From assembly GCF_001050475.1 (NCBI RefSeq), contig NZ_CP012034.1, positions 682,001 to 746,000 on the forward strand: DNA of 64,000 nt, in the 5' to 3' direction. The notes under the pieces were generated by a model. That model was not told where the DNA came from. It searched no databases and was given only the letters and a program-made list of their open reading frames with translations. A program made the position numbers and the translations under genes. This document shows, in pieces, positions 7,952 through 14,345 of the stretch; position 1 is the stretch's first letter; each line of letters opens with the position of its first letter. Source of the DNA: Companilactobacillus ginsenosidimutans (lineage in GTDB: Bacteria > Bacillota > Bacilli > Lactobacillales > Lactobacillaceae).

Positions 7952-7985
7952 AGAGAATCTCAACTTTTAGTTGGAGATTCTCTTT
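7952..7985. terminator. Bidirectional terminator between convergent genes
   Basis: The stem GAGAATCTCAACT / AGTTGGAGATTCTC has T-runs on both sides. The acetyltransferase stop codon lies inside the loop side of the stem, so both converging transcripts end here. Confidence 0.85.
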
Positions 7986-8557
7986 TTAATTTTATCATCC
8001 TCTGTAATTTTTCGGATGACTTTACATGGACTGCCAACTGCAACTACGTTTGAAGGAATATCCTTATTTACTACACTACCAGCGCCAATCACACTATTAT
8101 CACCAATTGTAACATCGCCAAGTACGACCGAATTTGCACCGATCCAGACATTTTTACCTAGTTTTATTGGCGAACTTGTACCAACACCACTTATCCTCTC
8201 CTCACCATTCAAGGAATGATCAGAGCAAGCTAGGACAACTCCAGGTGCAATAAACGCACCTGCACCAATATCTACTGGGGACGTGTCCAATATAGAACAA
8301 TTATAATTAATTACCGCAAGCCCATGCGAATGGATATTAAACCCATAATCACAATGGAATGTTGGTTCCACAAAAGTTAATTCAGTTGATGTTCCAAATA
8401 AATCTTTGATTAATTCAGAACGCCTCTTCTTTTCATTTGGGCGAGTTTGATTGATTTGCCAACATAAATCCTTCGCTTTATCTTGTAAATCAGTCGGCAT
8501 GTCTCTTTGATTGGAAACATAACTTTTATCACTTTGCATAATTTCAAACATATCCAT
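7967..8557 (-). CDS. maa: Maltose/galactoside O-acetyltransferase family sugar acetyltransferase
   Basis: This left-handed beta-helix (hexapeptide repeat) enzyme moves an acetyl group from acetyl-CoA to a sugar hydroxyl. The N-terminal Mac region is present, followed by TFHCDYGFNIHSHGLAV and hexapeptide repeats (IGAGAFIAPGVVLACSDHSL, IGANSVVLGDVTIGDNSVIG, VGSPCKVIRKI). His in CSDHSL matches the catalytic histidine of the family. I choose the ATG at 8557 (196 residues), after GGAGTGAAGG; the ATG at 8551 is also possible. The substrate cannot be told from sequence. The gene follows tRNA-Arg directly and no clear promoter of its own is visible. Confidence 0.88.
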   Translation of the reverse strand: MDMFEIMQSDKSYVSNQRDMPTDLQDKAKDLCWQINQTRPNEKKRRSELIKDLFGTSTELTFVEPTFHCDYGFNIHSHGLAVINYNCSILDTSPVDIGAGAFIAPGVVLACSDHSLNGEERISGVGTSSPIKLGKNVWIGANSVVLGDVTIGDNSVIGAGSVVNKDIPSNVVAVGSPCKVIRKITEDDKIKKRISN

Positions 8558-8572
8558 ATCCTTCACTCCAAA

Positions 8573-8615
8573 CAAAAAAGGACTAGTCAACAACTCGAAA
8601 GTTGTGACAGTCCTT
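8573..8615 (-). terminator. Terminator after tRNA-Arg
   Basis: The long imperfect minus-strand hairpin AAGGACTGTCACAACT...AGTTGTTGACTAGTCCTT is followed by six T. It lies 17 bases past the tRNA 3' end and immediately before the ribosome binding site of the acetyltransferase gene. Confidence 0.85.
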
Positions 8616-8632
8616 GTAAACTGTAAGACTTA

Positions 8633-8706
8633 TGTCACAGGTGAGATTCGAACTCACGACCTACGGTTTAGAAGACCGTTGCTCTATCCAACTGAGCCAC
8701 TGTGAC
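8633..8706 (-). tRNA. tRNA-Arg (anticodon TCT)
   Basis: A complete 74-base cloverleaf on the minus strand. The 7-bp acceptor stem is GTCACAG/CTGTGAC with discriminator A. The D arm is GCTC..GAGC. The anticodon arm is ACGGTCTTCTAAACCGT, with loop CTTCTAA giving anticodon TCT for AGA. The T arm is GTGAGTTCGAATCTCAC. CCA is not encoded. It has its own consensus promoter and a terminator. Confidence 0.97.
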
Positions 8707-8718
8707 ATCACTTTTACT

Positions 8719-8748
8719 ATTATAGAGAAACAGACCTTTGTCTGTCAA
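8719..8748 (-). promoter_or_regulatory. Consensus promoter of tRNA-Arg
   Basis: On the minus strand a perfect TTGACA (8748-8743) and a perfect TATAAT (8724-8719) are 18 bases apart. The -10 box ends 12 bases before the mature tRNA 5' end. Confidence 0.85.
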
Positions 8749-8789
8749 CGATTGAATTCATTTTTTTTAAAGATTTTTGTATTCCAATA

Positions 8790-9704
8790 TTATCTAAGAA
8801 AATCTGATACTTTTTTATTGATTTTTTCAAGATAATCTTTATCTGCGGTGATATTATACCAATTAACATCCATTTGATTTCGAAAATAAGTGAGTTGTCT
8901 TTTGGCAAAATGACGCGAATTCTTCTTGATTTCAGTCAAACTATCATCCAACGATACTTGTTTCTCAAAATATGGAAATAATTCCTTGTAACCAATTCCA
9001 TTCTTTGCCTGAGGAATTACACTTCTCTGTTCAAAAACAGTCCTGGCCTCGTTAATTAGCCCTAATTCAACCATTTTATCCACCCTGTCGTTGATTCGAT
9101 TGTATAACGTTTGACGATCATCCGTTAATCCAATAAGTAGAAATTCTGCAATTTCCGAACCATTCTCCTGTTGCACAATTGATTTTCCAGTCGTTTCAAA
9201 CACCTCAATAGCACGGATCAATCGCCTTGGATTGTTCATATCTATGGTTTTAACAGACTCGGGATCTTCAGATACCAACCTTTTTTTCAATCCATCGATT
9301 CCATTACTTTTTTCAAGCTCTAAAAGTTTAGAACGTAACTCTGGTGTAGTATCCGAATCTCCACCCAAATCAAGATTACGTAATAATGAATTTAAATAAA
9401 AACCAGTTCCTCCAACAATAAATGGAACTTTACTTCTACTCGATATTTCATCAAGCGATTTAATGGCATGCTTTTGAAAATCCTTGACGGTATATCTTTC
9501 CTCAACATTACAAATATCGACCAGATGATGCGGTACTTCAGTAAGCTCAGCTTTAGAATCCTTCGCAGTGCCAATGTCCAAACCACGATATATTTGCATT
9601 GAATCTCCGGAAATAATCTCTCCATCAAACTCCTTAGCTAATTTTAGTCCTAATGCGCTTTTCCCAACCGCAGTTGGTCCAACAATTGCTACAACTTTTT
9701 TCAA
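8790..9704 (-). CDS. miaA: tRNA dimethylallyltransferase
   Basis: MiaA adds a dimethylallyl group to the N6 of A37 in tRNAs that read codons starting with U. The roughly 304-residue protein starts MKKVVAIVGPTAVGKSALG (P-loop) and has DSMQIYRGLDIGTAK, VPHHLVDI, FIVGGTGFYLNSLL and NPRRLIRAIEVFE, all in the family order. I use TTG at 9704 because GAGGTG lies 6 bases upstream; a GTG at 9713 is part of that site. It is followed at 8706 by tRNA-Arg, which has its own promoter. No obvious terminator follows its stop codon. Confidence 0.96.
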   Translation of the reverse strand: MKKVVAIVGPTAVGKSALGLKLAKEFDGEIISGDSMQIYRGLDIGTAKDSKAELTEVPHHLVDICNVEERYTVKDFQKHAIKSLDEISSRSKVPFIVGGTGFYLNSLLRNLDLGGDSDTTPELRSKLLELEKSNGIDGLKKRLVSEDPESVKTIDMNNPRRLIRAIEVFETTGKSIVQQENGSEIAEFLLIGLTDDRQTLYNRINDRVDKMVELGLINEARTVFEQRSVIPQAKNGIGYKELFPYFEKQVSLDDSLTEIKKNSRHFAKRQLTYFRNQMDVNWYNITADKDYLEKINKKVSDFLR

Positions 9705-9795
9705 AAAGAACACCTCGTATTGAATAATCTTGGTAATTTATAGAAATTTTTAACAAAGTAAGTCATAATGGTATTTGAAGATTGGAGGAATTAAT

Positions 9796-9990
9796 ATGGC
9801 AAAAAAAGAAAAAAGATTTCGCTTTGTTAAAGGCTTCCTGTTTGGATCACTAACAACGGCTACAGCAGTTTATGGTGCATTACATGCTTTCAAGAAAACA
9901 GTAATTGAACCTGAAGATGCTGAAAATGAACGAATTGAAGCTAACCGTCGTCGTGCAAACAGAAAGAGCCTACAAGCTCACCAAGGTTAA
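9796..9990 (+). CDS. DUF3042 family small protein
   Basis: A 64-residue protein, MAKKEKRFRFVKGFLFGSLTT..., with a basic N-terminus, one short hydrophobic stretch (about residues 13-30) and an Arg/Asn/Glu-rich tail. It matches the small DUF3042 proteins of lactic acid bacteria, whose role is unknown. The ATG follows GGAGG by 7 bases. It stands alone between divergent miaA and convergent menC and has a terminator. Confidence 0.8.
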   Translation: MAKKEKRFRFVKGFLFGSLTTATAVYGALHAFKKTVIEPEDAENERIEANRRRANRKSLQAHQG

Positions 9991-10012
9991 TACAGATAAA
10001 TATAATATTTAC

Positions 10013-10047
10013 AGAAGCTTTGAATTTTCATTCAAGCTTCTTTTTTT
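10013..10047. terminator. Bidirectional terminator between DUF3042 gene and menC
   Basis: The stem AGAAGCTTGAAT-type inverted repeat (AGAAGCTTTGAAT / ATTCAAGCTTCT) with a TTTTC loop is followed by seven T on the plus strand. The menC stop codon lies in the T-run. Confidence 0.85.
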
Positions 10048-11173
10048 ATATCTTAATCCACTCATCACCGTTAAAAGCATTTTGACTAGACTCATTCAAT
10101 GTGACACCTAGGCCTGGACTAGTTGGTACATCAATTTTTCCATTGTTCAGTGTAAACGTCTCATTTATCAAATCATTTTCATAATATCTATCCGAAGCTG
10201 AAATATCACCTGGAAAACTATAGAACTTTTGACTTGCAAGTGCCAAATTAAATGCGCGACCTATACCAGTTTCCAACATGCCTCCACACCAGACTTTCAG
10301 TCCATGGCTTTCTGACAATGAAGACATAGCTAATGCATTCGCGATTCCACCAACCCTAGCAAGTTTCATATTGATAATTTTGCCAGCACCACTATTGATA
10401 ACTTTCCAAATATCCTCACTGGTGAATATATTTTCATCTAAACAAATGGGTGTATTAATTCTCTCTTGCAATTTCGCATGATCGCGTAAATCTTTTTTAC
10501 CCAATGGTTGTTCAATCATTGCAAAATTTAACCCATCGATATTTTTAAAAAATGAACTGTCTTTCAAACCAAATTGCGAATTAGCATCTAACATCATCAA
10601 AACGTGAGGAAATTCAGTTCTAACTTCTTCTAACATTTTCAAAGTATAAGAATGATTTATTTTCAACTTGATTCGAGTATAACCTTTGTTTAATTGAGAA
10701 TGGATTTCATCGATTATCTGCTGTGAATTGCTCTTAATGCCAATTGCGACGCCAACTGGAACACTGGTCTTCAATTTTCCAGAATCACCTACTGCCAACG
10801 ACATCAACTTCTGTACAGAAATATTATTCCGCTTTGCAAATAAATCCCAGATAGCCATCTCAGCAGCTGCTCTGCCCATGAATGGTCCATTAGTTGAATT
10901 GATAAAACGGCTGAATTCAAACGGTGTATCATAATCTTTCGAGCCCAATAATGGCATGATGCGCTTATTTAAACTTCGGACGCATTCTGACTGAATCTCA
11001 TCAATATAGTTTGGAAATTGGAAAGCCTCGACTTCTCCAAGTCCAACATTACCAAGTTCGTCCTTAATTGCCAAAATGTTTATTGGGCGAACTCGATAAG
11101 TCGATTCAGCAAACCGATAGGGAGTTTTTAACTTCATGAAAAATTGATGCATTTTGTATTCTATTATTTGCAT
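10046..11173 (-). CDS. menC: o-Succinylbenzoate synthase / N-acylamino acid racemase (enolase superfamily)
   Basis: This 375-residue enolase-superfamily enzyme is of the Bacillota OSBS type. Catalytic features are complete: the KLK lysine pair (TRIKLKINH), the metal ligands in LDANSQF, MIEQPL and CLDENI, and the second catalytic lysine in IINMKLARVGG. OSBS makes o-succinylbenzoate for menaquinone; many close relatives are also, or mainly, N-succinylamino acid racemases. No other menaquinone gene is next to it, so the in vivo reaction is open. A UbiA-family protein lies about 51 kb away in the window. The start follows AGGTG. Confidence 0.82.
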   Translation of the reverse strand: MQIIEYKMHQFFMKLKTPYRFAESTYRVRPINILAIKDELGNVGLGEVEAFQFPNYIDEIQSECVRSLNKRIMPLLGSKDYDTPFEFSRFINSTNGPFMGRAAAEMAIWDLFAKRNNISVQKLMSLAVGDSGKLKTSVPVGVAIGIKSNSQQIIDEIHSQLNKGYTRIKLKINHSYTLKMLEEVRTEFPHVLMMLDANSQFGLKDSSFFKNIDGLNFAMIEQPLGKKDLRDHAKLQERINTPICLDENIFTSEDIWKVINSGAGKIINMKLARVGGIANALAMSSLSESHGLKVWCGGMLETGIGRAFNLALASQKFYSFPGDISASDRYYENDLINETFTLNNGKIDVPTSPGLGVTLNESSQNAFNGDEWIKI

Positions 11174-11187
11174 ATATTCACCTATAA

Positions 11188-11222
11188 ATAAAGAGCTGGG
11201 ACACTAATTGTCTCAGCTCTTT
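11188..11222 (-). terminator. Terminator of the rpmG-to-rhodanese operon
   Basis: The minus-strand stem AAAGAGCTGAGACA / TGTCCCAGCTCTTT with an ATTAG loop is followed by a T-rich stretch (TATTTAT), just past the rhodanese stop. Confidence 0.75.
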
Positions 11223-11231
11223 CATTAAATT

Positions 11232-11636
11232 CTATATCTTTGTTGTTTTCTTTGTCTTTCCAGTCCAGTCAGTAAAACGATCTTCCATCCACTTAACATC
11301 TGTAAATCCCCATTTTTTAAACTTCAATGCGGCACGGATACATGTGTTTTTACGTTCGTCATATAAATAAACTGGCAAATCAGGGCGTAAGTCACCTTCA
11401 ACATACTTGAGCTGCGAATATGGTAAATTTCTTGCACCTAAAATGTGTTTTGAGTCAAAATTACTTTTTTCTCTCAAATCAACAATTTGAGCTTTACGCA
11501 TACTTGATTCAAATTCTTTTTGACTAATCTCACCACCAAGTTTTTTACCTTGATAACGATAGTAAAGCCAAGAACCACCCCAATATAGTAAAACTGCGAT
11601 AACAATGACATATAAAATAATATTTACAACTTGCAT
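11232..11636 (-). CDS. Membrane-anchored rhodanese-like protein lacking the catalytic cysteine
   Basis: A 134-residue protein with an N-terminal membrane helix (residues 4-24) and one rhodanese domain (IVDLREKSNFDSKHILGARNLPY, residues 51-73). The active-site loop reads LYDERKNTCIRAA where active members read LYCxxGxRSxxAA. Aligned without gaps, the catalytic Cys is Asp93 and the loop Arg is Thr98, while a Cys (Cys99) sits at the usual Ser position. Sulfurtransferase activity by the standard mechanism is therefore unlikely. It is the last gene of the fthC-rhomboid-yqgQ-glcK cluster, the usual place for this protein in lactobacilli. Start ATG after GAGGG. Confidence 0.85.
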   Translation of the reverse strand: MQVVNIILYVIVIAVLLYWGGSWLYYRYQGKKLGGEISQKEFESSMRKAQIVDLREKSNFDSKHILGARNLPYSQLKYVEGDLRPDLPVYLYDERKNTCIRAALKFKKWGFTDVKWMEDRFTDWTGKTKKTTKI

Positions 11637-11649
11637 TTAAAAAATCCCT

Positions 11650-12612
11650 CTAATCAACTTTAATCAGTGAAGCAGCACCGATAACTCCAGCTTCGTTACC
11701 TAAACTAGCTAGCTTAAGTGAAGTTGATGCTTTTATTGTGGCAAATTCATATTTTCTCATGGCAGCATCAACTTTATCACTTAGGAACTTACCTGCAGCA
11801 GAAACACCGCCACCGATAATTACATATTTAGGATTGAGTGAGTTTGCAATATTTGCTAATGCAAATCCTAGTGACTCACAAACATAGTCAACAACGATCA
11901 TTGCAAGGTCATCGTTTTCTTTAGCTAAATCAAAGACATCCTTGGCAGAAATATCTTGTCCATCATCTAAAGTAGCTTTCAATTCTGACTTACCAGCATA
12001 TTCTGAAGCACGATCACGTGCAACACGAACAACACCAGTAGCTGAAGCAATTGTTTCCAAACAACCACGTTTGCCACATGTACACATGAAGCCATCAGGA
12101 TCAACTGTAACATGTCCAATTTCTCCAGCAGCACCACCGGCACCATGAAGAATTTGACCATTGGCGATAATTCCACCACCAACACCAGTTCCTAATGTAA
12201 CGAATACAACATCATCAGCATTGTTACCAGCACCCATCCATCTTTCACCTAATGCGGCAACATTGGCGTCATTTTCGATAGTAACAGGAATACCAGTACC
12301 TTTTTCAATATCTCTTACTGGATAAACTGAGTTTTGCCAGTTTAAGTTATATGCACCCTTGATAGTACCATCTTTAAAATTAATTGTACCTGGTGAGCCT
12401 AAACCAATTCCAACAAATTGATCAGCTTCCATACTATACATCTTCAAGTGATGATTAATTGAATCAATAATGTCAGGTATGATTAATTGACCATCAGATA
12501 GAATATTAGTTTCAATACTCCATTTTTGTTGGATTTCACCCTTAACTGTAAGGATGGCAAATTTAATTGTTGTACCACCAAGGTCAACACCGATTAGTTT
12601 TTTATCAGTCAC
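11650..12612 (-). CDS. glcK: Glucokinase, ROK family
   Basis: It phosphorylates glucose with ATP in the cytosol. The 320-residue protein starts MTDKKLIGVDLGGTTIKFAIL (phosphate-binding loop) and contains NDANVAALGERW, the GTGVGGG motif, GEIGHVTVDPDG and the ROK zinc motif CTCGKRGC. The GTG start at 12612 overlaps the yqgQ stop by 4 bases, which gives tight coupling. Length is typical. Confidence 0.96.
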   Translation of the reverse strand: MTDKKLIGVDLGGTTIKFAILTVKGEIQQKWSIETNILSDGQLIIPDIIDSINHHLKMYSMEADQFVGIGLGSPGTINFKDGTIKGAYNLNWQNSVYPVRDIEKGTGIPVTIENDANVAALGERWMGAGNNADDVVFVTLGTGVGGGIIANGQILHGAGGAAGEIGHVTVDPDGFMCTCGKRGCLETIASATGVVRVARDRASEYAGKSELKATLDDGQDISAKDVFDLAKENDDLAMIVVDYVCESLGFALANIANSLNPKYVIIGGGVSAAGKFLSDKVDAAMRKYEFATIKASTSLKLASLGNEAGVIGAASLIKVD

Positions 12613-12842
12613 TTTGATCGTTCCTCTTCCTTTTTTTCTTCTTTACGATGCTCCGATTTTAAAATCATTTGAGCTTTAATAAAAGTTTGTTTATCTATCA
12701 TTTCATTATTATAAATATTTTTCAACTCTATGGACATTAATTCAATATCCCATATTCGTTTACCAAGATGAACATAAGTACCGAACTTCTTCAACAATTG
12801 TTGAACGTCGTATAGAGTCCTAAAACTTTGTTTATTATCCAT
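12609..12842 (-). CDS. yqgQ: YqgQ family small protein (DUF910)
   Basis: A 77-residue protein, MDNKQSFRTLYDVQQLLKKFG..., matching the YqgQ family found directly before glcK in Bacillota. It is predicted to be helical and soluble, with a Lys/Glu tail. Function is unknown; its constant place between a rhomboid protease and glucokinase suggests a link to one of them. It overlaps the rhomboid gene by 8 bases and glcK by 4. Confidence 0.88.
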   Translation of the reverse strand: MDNKQSFRTLYDVQQLLKKFGTYVHLGKRIWDIELMSIELKNIYNNEMIDKQTFIKAQMILKSEHRKEEKKEEERSK

Positions 12843-13506
12843 AAACGACCATTCCCTTTGTGTACATGAAATATGACACAGCTAGACATGCAACAAATGC
12901 AATAATCCTGATGAAAATATTTGGACGCTTAATACCTGGTAACCCAAAAGCAATTCCAAGTAGGAATCCTCCGACTGCACCACCAATGTGTCCCCAAATA
13001 TCAATTCCGGTCATCGAAAAATCTAACGCTAAGTTAATAAGAATTAGAGCTAAAAATGTCTTACCCAATTCTCCAAGAAAATGATTTTCACGATATATCA
13101 TTGCAAGTGCCAAGAAAGCAGCAAATAATCCAAATAAAGAAGTACTTGCACCAGCAGCAATTGTATTGTTTGCTCCAAATGCAAAACTTGCAAGGTTACC
13201 AGTGATCCCACTTAACATGAATATTAAGAAAAATCTTGTGTGTCCAATTAACGGTTCCAGAATTCGACCAACAAAATAAAGTGTAAAACCATTAGTCAAA
13301 ATGTGAATAACTCCAATATGAATAAAAATAGGAGTAATCAATCTCCACCAATCACCACCTTGAACCAGTGAATTAATTTTTGCACCGAAATAAATTAAAG
13401 TATCAACATTCTGAGAACCGCCAGACAATGATTCAAGTAAAAATACGACTGCGATACCAATCAATAAAATCCAAGTAACATAAGGACTATCTCGTCTGAA
13501 TGACAT
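12835..13506 (-). CDS. Rhomboid-family intramembrane serine protease
   Basis: A 223-residue protein with about seven hydrophobic segments. The catalytic serine region is AAGASTSLFGLFAAF (the usual GxSG glycine is Thr) and the catalytic histidine is in DIWGHIGGAVGGFLLG. TPIFIHIGVIHILTNGF is the first conserved His/Asn block (WRxxTxxFxHxxxxHxxxN type). It cleaves membrane-spanning segments; the substrate is unknown. The relative in Bacillus is GluP (YqgP), with the same gene order before yqgQ-glcK. Confidence 0.92.
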   Translation of the reverse strand: MSFRRDSPYVTWILLIGIAVVFLLESLSGGSQNVDTLIYFGAKINSLVQGGDWWRLITPIFIHIGVIHILTNGFTLYFVGRILEPLIGHTRFFLIFMLSGITGNLASFAFGANNTIAAGASTSLFGLFAAFLALAMIYRENHFLGELGKTFLALILINLALDFSMTGIDIWGHIGGAVGGFLLGIAFGLPGIKRPNIFIRIIAFVACLAVSYFMYTKGMVVYG

Positions 13507-13507
13507 A

Positions 13508-14065
13508 TTATTCTTCCTCTGCGACTGAAATGATTTGGTCTACTGGCTTATCCAATGTGTAGATTGGCCATGGTGCTTGAACAAAAAATTGTCTAGAAAC
13601 AGCAAGCGCAATTGTCTTTGTTGGATGCTGTGCAAGGTAACGATCATAATAGCCTGCCCCAAACCCTAAACGATTATTGCCTTCTTTTGAAAAGGCAACG
13701 CCAGGAACAATGATCAATTCTGGTGGATTCATAACATTAGATTGATACTCTTTTGGTTCTCTTACTCCAAAACTGCTAGTTTCAAGTTCAGTATCCTTCT
13801 CATAATTAACAAAGGTCATTGAATAATCACTAAATGTTTTAGGAATATATACTTTTTTACCATCTTCCCAACATTTGTTGATTATTGGAAAGGTTGGAAT
13901 TTCTTTATCAATACTTAGGGTTATTCCAATAGATTTAGCATTTCGAAAATCTAAATTGGAAAATAACTGAAGATAAATTTCGTTAATTTCTTTTTGTGCT
14001 TGTTCAGTTTTCATAAATTTGTTTACAGTATCAATTTGCTGTTTTCTAAAACTTACTTTATCCAA
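13508..14065 (-). CDS. fthC: 5-Formyltetrahydrofolate cyclo-ligase
   Basis: It converts 5-formyl-THF to 5,10-methenyl-THF with ATP, feeding the same folate pool as FolD. The 185-residue protein has an N-terminal helix with FRKQQIDTVNKFM, the central VNYEKDTELETSSFGVREP and the ligase signature VPGVAFSKEGNNRLGFGAGYYDRYL written as two runs: VPGVAFSKEG and GFGAGYYDRYL. I start it at TTG 14065, which lies 7 bases after GGAGG; the in-frame ATG at 14092 is upstream of that site and inside the rpmG terminator. Confidence 0.93.
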   Translation of the reverse strand: MDKVSFRKQQIDTVNKFMKTEQAQKEINEIYLQLFSNLDFRNAKSIGITLSIDKEIPTFPIINKCWEDGKKVYIPKTFSDYSMTFVNYEKDTELETSSFGVREPKEYQSNVMNPPELIIVPGVAFSKEGNNRLGFGAGYYDRYLAQHPTKTIALAVSRQFFVQAPWPIYTLDKPVDQIISVAEEE

Positions 14066-14080
14066 AAAGCCACCTCCAGT

Positions 14081-14112
14081 AAAAAAAAACAACAGGAATT
14101 ATACCTGTTGTT
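14081..14112 (-). terminator. Hairpin terminator between rpmG and fthC
   Basis: The minus-strand stem AACAACAGG / CCTGTTGTT is followed by seven or more T. It overlaps the rpmG stop codon and ends 15 bases before the fthC start codon, so it works as a partial terminator if fthC shares the transcript. Confidence 0.8.
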
Positions 14113-14261
14113 TATTTTGTTTCGCGATGCAATGTAACAGTGCGTTCGCGTGGGCAATATTTCTTAAGCTCTAAACGATCAGGGCTATTACGTTTGCTTT
14201 TGCTTGTAAGATATGTACGTTCATGACATGAAGTACATTCCATTGTTATATTTACTCTCAT
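14112..14261 (-). CDS. rpmG: 50S ribosomal protein L33
   Basis: A 49-residue protein, [20 protein letters not shown]..., with [20 protein letters not shown] at the end. The first zinc-type pair CTSC is intact, but the second pair is reduced to a single Cys (YCPRE). Paralogues with and without the full set are common in Bacillota and are swapped under zinc limitation. GGATG lies upstream; the terminator overlaps the stop. Confidence 0.95.
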   Translation of the reverse strand: MRVNITMECTSCHERTYLTSKSKRNSPDRLELKKYCPRERTVTLHRETK

Positions 14262-14345
14262 TACTGGAACATCCTTTCATAAATACTTAACTAAATTCAA
14301 CTAATTAAATATATCATTTTTTCAAACATATTAAAAGGGCGAATT

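Noticed and set aside
8633..8706. tRNA-Arg as an integration site with an inserted element beside it
   Set aside because: Both sides hold ordinary chromosomal genes, and I see no integrase or repeated tRNA 3' end in the window.
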